This document shows, one piece after another, positions 45,036 through 53,133 of a stretch of DNA of 64,000 bases (within the stretch, counting starts at the first letter, position 1; each line of letters starts with the position of its first letter). The notes under the pieces are model-generated. The model was not told the DNA's origin. It worked only from the letters and a program-made list of their open reading frames with translations, and searched no databases. The stretch spans positions 200,756-264,755 of the forward strand of contig CAWBTX010000001.1 of NCBI GenBank assembly GCA_963791905.1, written 5' to 3'. Position numbers and translations under genes: made by a program. The stretch is from Gaiellasilicea sp963791905. Lineage in GTDB: Bacteria > Actinomycetota > Thermoleophilia > Gaiellales > Gaiellaceae.

Positions 45036-47103
45036 TCAGCCGGTCTGGGAGCCCAGCTTGAGCTCGTAGGTCGCCGCGTTGTTCGGGTTGAGGTAGATCT
45101 GGCCGTCGACGAGCGAGCCGAGCGGCGGGAAGGCCGAGAACGTCGGGAAGTACCCGGCCTCCGCGCCGTCGTCGATCTGGATCTGGTTGCAGATGACCGG
45201 CCCGCTCAGCTTGAAGAACTCGTGCACCTGGCAGTTGCCGACGCGCGTAGACGATCCCCTGGAGCGCGCCAGGCGCCGCCGGGTCGTCTCCCTGGCTGGA
45301 GTTCGAGCCCTGGGTCGAGTGGTCGAACTCGGCGTTCTCCTGCAGCGGGCAGCAGGGCTGGCTCGTCGACATGTTGCCGGCGAGGATCGTGAGCAGGTTC
45401 TGCGAGGGGTTCCAGTCCGCCATCGTCGTCGGGCTCGCCGCGCAGTTGGTCATGCCGCTGCCCCCGGCGCAGACGCGCTCGTCGAACTCGATGTCGTCGC
45501 TCGCGTAGATGATCCCGCGGCCCTGGTAGTGCACGATCTGGCCGTTGTCGTCGAAGCGCATGTCGCCGTCGATGTAGATCGTCCCGAAGATCGTGAGCAC
45601 GTGGGTCGTGTGGTTCCACGAGATCTCGCCCACGAGCACGCCGTTCTCCTTCACCTGGCACGTGTAGCTCTGGTTCATCGGCGTGATCTCGGCCGAGCCG
45701 CCGACGCTGTTGTTCGGTGCGCTGGTGGTGCCGGCATCGTTGTCGAACGAGTTCGGGAAGGTGTTGCCCGCCTCGGTGCAAAAGTGCTTGGGGCCGGGCT
45801 TGGCGTTCTTCCACCACCAGGCGAGATCAACCTGCGGCTTGACGAGCGGCGACGGCGCACCCGCGATCGTCGTCGCGTAGACGCGGTCGGCATTCGTGCA
45901 CGGCTTGTGGGCGGTGTTGGCGTTGAGCGTGCAGTAGTCGGCGATGTCGGCGCGCACGATCGGGCTCGCAGCGCTGCCGATCGCAGCCGTCGGATCGGAC
46001 GAGTAGGTGACCCGGATGCGGATCCGGTCGATCTCGGCCGTCCGCGCCGAGGCGTTGTCGTTGTCTGCCCGCATGCGCAGGCCGAAGTTCGCCGAGTTGA
46101 CCTCGGCCACGGTCCAGGTCGTGCCCCAGAGGTCGTCGGGGTCGCCGTACGCCTCGGTCTCGTCGCTCGTCGACGTCGTCCAGTAGTCGCCGGTGTCGGC
46201 GTGGTCGGAGCCCACGGAGGCGCCGGCGGTCTTCATGAGGTAGACGTCCTCGTCGTCGATCGAGCTGCTGTTGCTCGCTCGGCGCTCGACCTCGACCTCG
46301 ACCCCGAGGATGACCGCGCCGGTCGGGATCGTGAAGCCGAAGCCGCGGGTCTCCTGCCACGGGCTCTGGCTGTTGCCGTTGACGGACTGGCTCGCTCGCA
46401 CGTTGTCGCTGACGTAGACGTTGGCGGAGTCCGTGCCCCAACCGCTGTTGTGCGCCGAGCCGACGCGCCAGCCGGTGTCGATCGGTGGGCCGGTGACGAA
46501 GAGGTCGTCGCCGACGCCGGCCGTTGTCGCCGCGCCGGTCGTGTTGACGGCGACGTTGCCGCCGTTCACGAGACACATGTCGCCGCGGGAGGCCACGGCG
46601 CCTGGGATCGTGACCGTGTCGATCGTGAAGCACGTGCCCGCGTCGTCGTGGATGAAGCGGCTCCACTCGGGGACGGTCGCGCCTGCGGCGATGCCGAGCA
46701 CCGTCGCCTGCTTCGTGATCGTCTTCGTGACCGGCGCGCCGCCGGTCGGGTTCTGCAGCGAGCCGACCGAGGTCAGCGTCCAGCCGTAGGTGGTCGTGTT
46801 GTACGTCCCCCAGACGGTCGCCGAGCCGTTCTCCATCGGGTAGTAGAGGCCGGCGGCCGGCGGGGTCGGAAGGATCGACTGCGTATTCGGGTTGTTGCCC
46901 GGCTTGGCGAGGATGGCGAGGGCGTTCGCGATCCCGGCCTCGGCCATCGCCTCCGCGCTCAGGGCGGTCTTGCTCAGGTTGGCGGTGCGGCCGCTCGAGC
47001 TCGTCGTCGTGATCGTCGTGACGAGGATCGCGCTCGTCGCAACGAGGACGAGCAGCGCGAGCGGAAGTGCGAACCCGCTCTGGGAACGAATGCGCCGCAG
47101 CAT
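45036..47103 (-). CDS. Large PilX-like minor pilin/adhesin, frameshifted near its end
   Basis: About 689 residues with one +1 shift near 45245. It starts MLRRIRSQSG-FALPLALLVLVATSAILV, a prepilin-like signal with Pro and no Glu at +5, as in PilX or GspK relatives that cap the tip. A large extracellular part follows, rich in Asn, Thr and Asp, with several cysteines and a beta-helix-like C-terminal region (LTIFGTIYIDGDMRFDDNGQIVHYQGRG). At about 690 residues it is far larger than PilX (about 200), which suggests an adhesive tip. Confidence 0.82.
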
Positions 47104-47108
47104 CGTCC

Positions 47109-47672
47109 TCAGCTCCGCGTGCTGTTCCGCAGCACGACATCGTCCTGAAGCTTGAACACACGCTCCGCGCTTCCTGGAGTCAGGTTGAGCGAGAGCGTGA
47201 CGCCGAGCTTCGCCAGGCTCGTCTGCGACGGCGCGTAGTAGGTAAACGCGTTGCCGACGGTCAGGTAGTCCGCGATCCGGGTGCCGGTACCGCTGCACGC
47301 CGAGCCGACGTAGCGCCAGAGCCCGTACCGGTTCGTCCCGTTCGCGACGGTGCACCACGTGATGCTCGTGCTGCCGCCCGCCGTCGGGCAGGCGCTCGGC
47401 ATCGTCAGCGTCGCGCGGGCGGGCGGGCCGGCTGCCGTCACCGCGGCGCTCGCGCAGTGGATCTCGCGGCGCATCCTGGTGAAGGCCACGTGGGCCTCAG
47501 TCTGGGCTTGGAAACGTCGGTTCATGTCGACCTCTGCTTTGGTGGTTACGACCAAGAGTCCGGTGAAGCCGCTCATCACCGTGAGGAGGATTCCCATCGA
47601 GGTGACGAGCTCGGGGAGGGTGAAGCCGCTCTCGTTTCGGACGAGCGCACGCCAGCGCCGACGGAGCGTCAA
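47109..47672 (-). CDS. PilW-like minor prepilin
   Basis: 187 residues from a TTG start (47672) that overlaps the PASTA-gene stop by four bases. Leader MTLRRRWRALVRNESG then FTLPELVTSMGILLTVMSGFTGLLV, a prepilin signal with Glu at +5. The rest has a helix followed by a beta region with three or four cysteines (SACPTAGG, TWCTVANG, SACSGTG). The PilW-PilX order is that of minor-pilin operons. Confidence 0.85.
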   Translation of the reverse strand: MTLRRRWRALVRNESGFTLPELVTSMGILLTVMSGFTGLLVVTTKAEVDMNRRFQAQTEAHVAFTRMRREIHCASAAVTAAGPPARATLTMPSACPTAGGSTSITWCTVANGTNRYGLWRYVGSACSGTGTRIADYLTVGNAFTYYAPSQTSLAKLGVTLSLNLTPGSAERVFKLQDDVVLRNSTRS

Positions 47673-48532
47673 TGGGACGCCGCCTCCACCTCGGCGAGCG
47701 CGGCGCGCGCATCCTGTTCGCTGCGGCCGCCGACGCCCCAGAGCTTCTGGACGCGCACGTCGACCTCGACGAGCGTCCGGAGAGCTGCGGCGCCGCCCGA
47801 CCAGCCGAAGCGGGCACCGGTGACGAGCCAGTTGTGCTGGTAGAGCCAGTGATCCACGTTGGCCGGCGTTCGCCCCTTGTGCGCCTCGAGCCACGCCGAG
47901 AGGCGCTTGGCCCGCGCGGGGAGCGAGATCTCGTCCAACGGCTCTTTCGGCGCGCCCTTGACCACGAACGCAGGTCTGCGGGCGGCCGGGCGGCGGGTCG
48001 TCTGCTTCGCCTTCGCCTTGGTCTTCGGCCGGGCCTTCGCGACCGGCCGCTTCTGCGGCTTCGGCTTCGCGGCCGGCTTCGGATTCGCCTTCGGCTTAGC
48101 CGCGGCCGGCTTGGCGCCGACCAGGCGCGCGGGCGTACCGACGTAAGGGGCGACGTTCTCGGGCGTGCCCTCCTGCTCGTAGGAGCTGTTGCCCGCGAGC
48201 CGGAGGACGACGATCGGCGCGCCGACACCCTCAACTTTTGCTCCGGGAGCGGGGCTCTGCTCGGTGACGACGTTCGCCGCGTAGCCCTCGACGGCACCCT
48301 CCACACGCCACGCGAAGCCGGCCTGCTCGAGCGTTCCCTTGGCGAACACGTAGGCCTGGCGGCGGACATCGGGAACGACGAGTGTCTGCGGCTCGACGCT
48401 CGCCGTGGTCTCCGGCGGGGTCGCGGGTGGAACGGTCGAGGTTGCGGCGAGCGTCAGCGTCGCGGTGGCGAGCAACACCACGCCGACAAGCAGCGCAACG
48501 CGCGGAACGCGTCCGAAGACTCCCGCAGTCAT
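47669..48532 (-). CDS. PASTA-domain membrane protein with Lys/Pro linker
   Basis: 287 residues. Membrane helix or signal (about 12-30), one PASTA domain (VVPDVRRQAYVFAKGTLEQAGFAW ... GAPIVVLRLAG, about 50-115), a basic linker of Lys/Ala/Pro repeats (about 140-195), and a helical C-terminal domain with three Trp (LSAWLEAHKG, DHWLYQHNWL). PASTA domains bind peptidoglycan; the linker could span or bind teichoic-type polymers. In this operon it may anchor the pilus machine in the wall. The function is inference. Confidence 0.8.
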   Translation of the reverse strand: MTAGVFGRVPRVALLVGVVLLATATLTLAATSTVPPATPPETTASVEPQTLVVPDVRRQAYVFAKGTLEQAGFAWRVEGAVEGYAANVVTEQSPAPGAKVEGVGAPIVVLRLAGNSSYEQEGTPENVAPYVGTPARLVGAKPAAAKPKANPKPAAKPKPQKRPVAKARPKTKAKAKQTTRRPAARRPAFVVKGAPKEPLDEISLPARAKRLSAWLEAHKGRTPANVDHWLYQHNWLVTGARFGWSGGAAALRTLVEVDVRVQKLWGVGGRSEQDARAALAEVEAASH

Positions 48533-48563
48533 ACGGCCTCCTTCGGCAGGAAGCCGAGCCGAC

Positions 48564-49985
48564 TCAATCCCCGAGAAGCGTGAACTCGATCACGTCCTGC
48601 TCAGGCTCCTGCTGGGTCGGGACAACCGCGAAAACGGGCCCCGCGAATGGATCCGTCGGCGCGTCCTGCCAGCGGAACGCGAGGCCGGCGAACTCCTCGA
48701 ACCACGGCATCTGCTGGGGGTACTGCGCCTCCGGCTTCAGCCCGAGATGGAGGTGTGGCCCGGTCGAATGCCCCGTCGAGCCGACGAGCCCGATCCACTG
48801 CCCGGCGGCGAGCAGCGCTCCAGGCGCCAGCCCGCTGTCGCGGTAGGAGAGGTGGCAGTACACCCACGTGAGGCCGTCGAGCGTCTGCAGCGTCAGGCCG
48901 GTGCCGCAACGGTCGTCGTCGACGAGGCGGACGACCATCGCATCCGCGAGCGAGTAGACGGGCGAGCCGTGCGGCGCCGCGATGTCGGCGGCCGGATAGT
49001 CGTGGTGGTCGTGGGCGACCGAGACGACCTCAGGCCCGCCGCCGACCGGGAAGACGTAGCCGTCGGCCCGGGTCGGTGCGGCGAGAAGGCCCGCAGCTGC
49101 GGGTGCGAATGACGATGCATGTGCCGCCGTCTGGGCGCGCTGGAGCTCGGTCTCGGCGGCGGCCAGCTCGCGACGCAGCCGGTCGACCTCCGCGGCTGCA
49201 CCCGCGCGCACCAGGTCGGCCTGGAACGCCCCCTGCTGTGCGGCGAGCTCGTCGGACAGGAGCTCCTGCGACTCGGCGCGCGCGACCGCGGCCTCGGCCG
49301 CCGCGCTCGCTTCCTGCTCCCGGCCCTCGGCCTCGCGCAGCTCCGCGCTCAGCTCGGCGACGGCCGTCTGCGCCTCCTCGAGCGCGAGCCCGAGGCGGTC
49401 GAGCGTGAAGACCACGTCGACGCCGACGCTCCCCTCACCGAACATGGCAGCGAGCTCGAGGACGTCGTTGACGTACCAGTCGGCGTGGTTGTAGGCGAAG
49501 ACGGCGCGGCTGAGGTCCGCACCGCCGCCCGCGGCGGCGAGGTAGCGGGCGGCCGCGTACACCGCGTCGGTGGGCTCCCACGGATCAGCGAGGCCGTCGC
49601 CGGACGCGTCGAGCCCCCAACGGAGCCACGTGTCCGGCATGAACTGCATCCAGCCGACTGCGCCCGCCGAGCTCGGCCCCATGTTGCGGCCGAAGTCGGT
49701 CTCGATCTGGTTGATCGCGGCGAGGATCTGCCAGGGGATGCCGTACGAGGCCCCGGCCCGCTGCCAGAGGGAGTGCAGCTGCTCGTAGGGAAGCTCGCGC
49801 GGAAGGGCGAACGGCGCCTCGAAGACGTGCGGCGGCATGAGGAGCGAGCCCTCGACGTTCGGAACCTCCGCGCTCGGCAACACGAGCGGCGCCGGCGTCA
49901 CCGGGTCGACGACCTCGAACGTGTCGGCGGAGGCGGTGCCGGCTGCAGCCAGGACGGCCGCGGCCGCGACGAGCAGCCGCTTCAC
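48564..49985 (-). CDS. Secreted lytic transglycosylase fused to LytM/M23 peptidase
   Basis: 473 residues from a GTG that overlaps the pilT2 stop by four bases. Signal peptide (1-20), a soluble lytic transglycosylase-type domain (about 65-215) with INQIETDFGRNM holding the catalytic Glu and GAVGWMQFMPDTW, a long coiled coil (about 220-300), then an M23 domain with HHDYPAADIAAPHG and GPHLHLGL zinc ligands. The combination can cut both glycan strands and peptide links, which suits opening the wall for a pilus. Both active sites look intact. Confidence 0.9.
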   Translation of the reverse strand: MKRLLVAAAAVLAAAGTASADTFEVVDPVTPAPLVLPSAEVPNVEGSLLMPPHVFEAPFALPRELPYEQLHSLWQRAGASYGIPWQILAAINQIETDFGRNMGPSSAGAVGWMQFMPDTWLRWGLDASGDGLADPWEPTDAVYAAARYLAAAGGGADLSRAVFAYNHADWYVNDVLELAAMFGEGSVGVDVVFTLDRLGLALEEAQTAVAELSAELREAEGREQEASAAAEAAVARAESQELLSDELAAQQGAFQADLVRAGAAAEVDRLRRELAAAETELQRAQTAAHASSFAPAAAGLLAAPTRADGYVFPVGGGPEVVSVAHDHHDYPAADIAAPHGSPVYSLADAMVVRLVDDDRCGTGLTLQTLDGLTWVYCHLSYRDSGLAPGALLAAGQWIGLVGSTGHSTGPHLHLGLKPEAQYPQQMPWFEEFAGLAFRWQDAPTDPFAGPVFAVVPTQQEPEQDVIEFTLLGD

Positions 49986-51187
49986 GGCGTGGCGGGACGG
50001 ACGACGCGCAACGCGAGCTCCGGCTCCTCGACCACGGGCACCGGCGGAGGCGGAGGAACAGGGACTGCAGGCTCCTCGGCCGGAGGCCTCTCCTGCTGCG
50101 ACGCCTCGAAGAGTTGCACCTTCTCGGCGTGCTCGAGCGCGACGAGGAAGTCGTGTCTGTTCGTGGACGCGTTGGCGGCGATCTCGCGCTCGACGACGCC
50201 AGCGAGGACGTGGTCGATCAGCGCCTGCTGGAAGGTCTGCATGTCGAAGAACGCGCCCTCGGCGACCGCGTCGCCGATCTCCTCGGCGCGCGACTCGCGG
50301 ATCAGGTCGGCGATGCGGGCGTTCGTGACCATCACCTCGACGGCCGCGATCCGGCCGCCGCCTACGCGGGGCAACAGCCGCTGGCTGACGACGCCGCGCA
50401 GGACCCCGGCGAGTACGGAGCGGATCTGCTGCTGCTTCGCCGGCGGGAAGAACTCGATCATGCGCCCGACCGTCTCGGCGGCGTCGATCGTGTGCAGCGT
50501 CGAGAAGACGAGATGCCCCGACTCCGCGGCCTGGAGCGCCGTCTGCGCCGTCTCGGCGTCGCGGAGCTCGCCGATCAGGATCGTGTCGGGGTCCTGGCGG
50601 AGCACGCGTCGGAGTGCCTGCGCGAAGTTCTCGGTGTCGAGGCCGATCTCGCGCTGGTTCACGATGCAGCCGCGATCCTGGTGCAGGATCTCGATCGGGT
50701 CCTCGATCGTGACGATGTGCTGGTTCCGCGTCCGGTTGATGTGGTCGAGCATCGCGGCGAGGGTCGTCGTCTTGCCCGAGCCCGTCGCGCCCGTGACGAG
50801 CACGAGGCCGCGGTGCTCGTTCGCAAGCCGCCTCACGCCGGCCGGCATCCGGAGCTGGTCGAAGCCGGGCACCTCGCGTGGGATCACGCGGAAGGCGAAC
50901 GAGATCGCACCGCGCTGGCGGAACGCGTTGACGCGGAAGCGGGGCAGTCCTTCGGCGGTGTACGCGATGTCGAGGTCGCCGGTCTCGTGGAAGGTGCGCA
51001 TGCGCTCGGGCGCGATGCACGTCACGGTCTCGAGGGCGCTCAGCAGGTCGGCCTCGAGCAGCGGCGGTGCGCCCTCGATCGGCCCGATGCTGCCGTCGCG
51101 CCGGAGCATGGGCGGCTGCTCCAGCTTGAGGTGGATGTCGCTCGCGCCGAGGTCGACGGCGCGCCGGAGGAGGGCGTTCAGGTCCAT
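49982..51187 (-). CDS. Second PilT-family ATPase with Pro-rich tail
   Basis: 401 residues. PilT-like motor: ASDIHLKLEQ, Walker A GATGSGKTTT, Asp box, Walker B ILIGELRD, His box, and a degenerate ARIADLIRES motif in place of AIRNLIRE, as in PilU-type relatives. The last 55 residues are rich in Pro and Val. A second motor is often an accessory to PilT. It leads the operon of wall enzymes and minor pilins and has its own sigma-28-like promoter 15 bases before the ATG. Confidence 0.93.
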   Translation of the reverse strand: MDLNALLRRAVDLGASDIHLKLEQPPMLRRDGSIGPIEGAPPLLEADLLSALETVTCIAPERMRTFHETGDLDIAYTAEGLPRFRVNAFRQRGAISFAFRVIPREVPGFDQLRMPAGVRRLANEHRGLVLVTGATGSGKTTTLAAMLDHINRTRNQHIVTIEDPIEILHQDRGCIVNQREIGLDTENFAQALRRVLRQDPDTILIGELRDAETAQTALQAAESGHLVFSTLHTIDAAETVGRMIEFFPPAKQQQIRSVLAGVLRGVVSQRLLPRVGGGRIAAVEVMVTNARIADLIRESRAEEIGDAVAEGAFFDMQTFQQALIDHVLAGVVEREIAANASTNRHDFLVALEHAEKVQLFEASQQERPPAEEPAVPVPPPPPVPVVEEPELALRVVRPATP

Positions 51188-51202
51188 GGACGGTCGCGCC
51201 GT

Positions 51203-51230
51203 GAATCGGCAGGCTCAGCGCACGGCTTTA
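51203..51230 (-). promoter_or_regulatory. Sigma-28-like promoter of the pilT2 operon
   Basis: TAAAG at 51230-51226, a 15-base spacer and GCCGATTC at 51210-51203. Read as TAAA-N16-GCCGAT, it matches the streptomycete WhiG pattern and is the best -35 of the set. Drives pilT2, the wall-lytic gene, the PASTA gene, PilW-like, PilX-like and pilD. Confidence 0.75.
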
Positions 51231-51397
51231 GGGCCGCTCCGTCCGGACCGGCCGCTAGACCTCCGGTCCATGGGACGACCTCGTAGGTCACTGAAGCGCT
51301 CCTGCACTCCTCCGCCGTCCCAGCGGCGGACCGCAATTCGAGCGACCGGGAAACTGAGGCGCTTGCGCCGTTTCCGCTAGCTAGACTGGCCGCTCCC

Positions 51398-51479
51398 GCA
51401 GGGGTGCCCGAGCGGCCAAAGGGAGCGGGCTGTAAACCCGCCGGCTCAGCCTACAGAGGTTCGAATCCTCTCCCCTGCA
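51398..51479 (+). tRNA. tRNA-Tyr (GTA)
   Basis: 82 bases, class II with a long variable arm. Acceptor GCAGGGG/CCCCTGC, anticodon stem GCGGG/CCCGC with loop CTGTAAA (anticodon GTA), T arm AGAGG-TTCGAAT-CCTCT, discriminator A. CCA is not encoded. A TAGACT word at 51381-51386 could be its -10. Confidence 0.93.
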
Positions 51480-51541
51480 TGCTTGGCAGTGGGTCTGATG
51501 CGCTCCGCGCATCAGACGTCCGGAATCCGCGGCGGCGGGCT

Positions 51542-52691
51542 TCAGTTGATGATCGGTTCCGGCGGGAGGGCGTTGAGCCGCCGCCCGCCGTCCTCGGCGC
51601 AGGCAACGATGTCCTCGATCCGCACGCCGAAGCGGCCCGGCAGCAGGATCGACGGCTCGTCGGTGAAGGTCATGCCGGCTTCGAGCGGCGTCTCGTCCTC
51701 GACCGAGATGAACGGCTGCTCGTGGACGTCGAGCCCGATCCCGTGCCCCATCCGGTGGCGGAAATGCTCGCCCAGGCCGGCCGCCTCGATCGGCGCGCGG
51801 CAGGCCGCGTTCACCTCGCGCGCGAGCGCTCCGGGGACGGCGGCAGCGCGGCCGGCCTCCTGCGCCGCGAGCATCGTGTCGTAGACGCGCTCGTAGTCGG
51901 GCGGCGGCTCGCCGCAGACGACGGTGCGGCCGAAGTCTGAGCAGTAGCCCGCGGTACACGGCGCCGAAGTCGAACAGCACGGGCTCGCCCTCGCGGATCG
52001 GCTCGCCGGCGCTCGCGTGCATCGAGTCGCGCGGATCCTCGCGGCCGAACGTGAAGACGTGCGTGGGGAACGAGGTCGTCCTGGAGCCATTGAGACGCAG
52101 CTGATGCTCGATCTCCTCCGCGAGCTCGAGCGTCGAGACGCCGGGCTGCACGCGCGGCGCGGTCGCAGTCATCGCGGCCTCGGCGATGCTGCAGGCCTGG
52201 GTCATCACCTCGAGCTCGAGCTCCGACTTCACGCGGCGGAGCTCGTTCACGAGTGGCGTCACGTTCCCGACGCTCGCACCCGGCACGGCCTGCTGGAGGT
52301 GGAGGACGGTCTCGCCCCACGTGCGAGCGCCGATGCCGAGCCGCCTGACGTTGCCAAGCGAGCGAGCGGCGGCCGCGAACAGCGCCTCGCCGTCGTCGGC
52401 CTCGTTGACGACGATGGTCTCCCCCGGCTCGCGCCCTTCGAGGTGGAAGACGAGCACCATCCGCGGCAGCACGTAGAGCGGCTCGCGCCCCGGCGCGAGG
52501 AAGGCGCCGACGACCCAGCCGTGGGCGTAGGCGGTCTGACCGAAGCTCGGCACGTCCCGGGGGAGCCCGGTGAGGTACTCGAGGTCGGACGACGGCTGCA
52601 GAAAGACCGCGTCGACGCCTGCCTCGTCGAGCCGCGCCGAGAAGACCTCGCGGCGACCTGCGAACTCGGTCTCGGGGAGCGGCTCGTGCAT
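51542..52691 (-). CDS. M24-family metallopeptidase (Xaa-Pro dipeptidase type), frameshifted
   Basis: About 383 residues with one +1 shift near 51945 in a GGG run. N-terminal creatinase-like domain (about 1-145), then the pita-bread domain with metal ligands in LFDFGAVYRGYCSDFGRT, MGHGIGLDVHEQP, FTDEPSI and RIEDIVAC. It should remove an N-terminal residue before Pro or act as a related dipeptidase. The ATG at 52691 is preferred to the GTG just upstream. It converges with tRNA-Tyr. Confidence 0.88.
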
Positions 52692-52694
52692 CAC

Positions 52695-53133
52695 GGCTGC
52701 ATTCTCCCCCGGCTAGACTGGCCCCGCTGCCCTCTTAGCGTGCGAAACAGCACTCATCCGACCACACTACGGCGTCCTCGGCCCGTCGACCACCCGGATG
52801 ATCGCCGCGTTCAGATCGTAAGACAGTACGGCTTGGAGTTCACGCTGGTCGTTGTGCGCGACGGCGGCGCCGTGCTGCTCATATACCCGGAGGCATAACA
52901 CCGCTGGGTATGACGCGCCTCGACTTCTACGTCGGCCGCGATCCCCGGGGGCGCCCTGAGAGGCGACGTGGTCGACCCCACGTCGCCTCCTTCCTTCTTG
53001 TCCTTCCCTGAGCGCTCGAGTGCGAGCTAGAAGAAGTATGCGCCCGAGGTCCCCGAGGGTAAGCGCGTTAGCGCTCGGTGTCGTTCGCGCACGCCACGTT
53101 GCGAATGTCACGCTCGTGACAGACACTTGACGG
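52695..53133 (+). other. Gap with possible short transcript
   Basis: 438 bases without an assigned gene. At the left end TAGACTGGCC (same word as before tRNA-Tyr) could be a plus-strand -10. A frame ending at 52898 encodes RQYGLEFTLVVVRDGGAVLLIYPEA, which looks like real protein; joined by one frameshift with the HYGVLGPSTTRMIAAFRS frame before it, it could be a small gene of 50-60 codons. A second short frame starts at the ATG at 52910. The region ends with a terminator. No family is recognised, and a small RNA is also possible. Confidence 0.35.
52960..52989 (+). terminator. Terminator upstream of the kinase gene
   Basis: GAGGCGACGTGG at 52960-52971 pairs perfectly with CCACGTCGCCTC at 52978-52989, with a 6-base loop, followed on the plus strand by CTTCCTTCTTGTCC. 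It implies a plus-strand transcript ending here. Confidence 0.7.
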
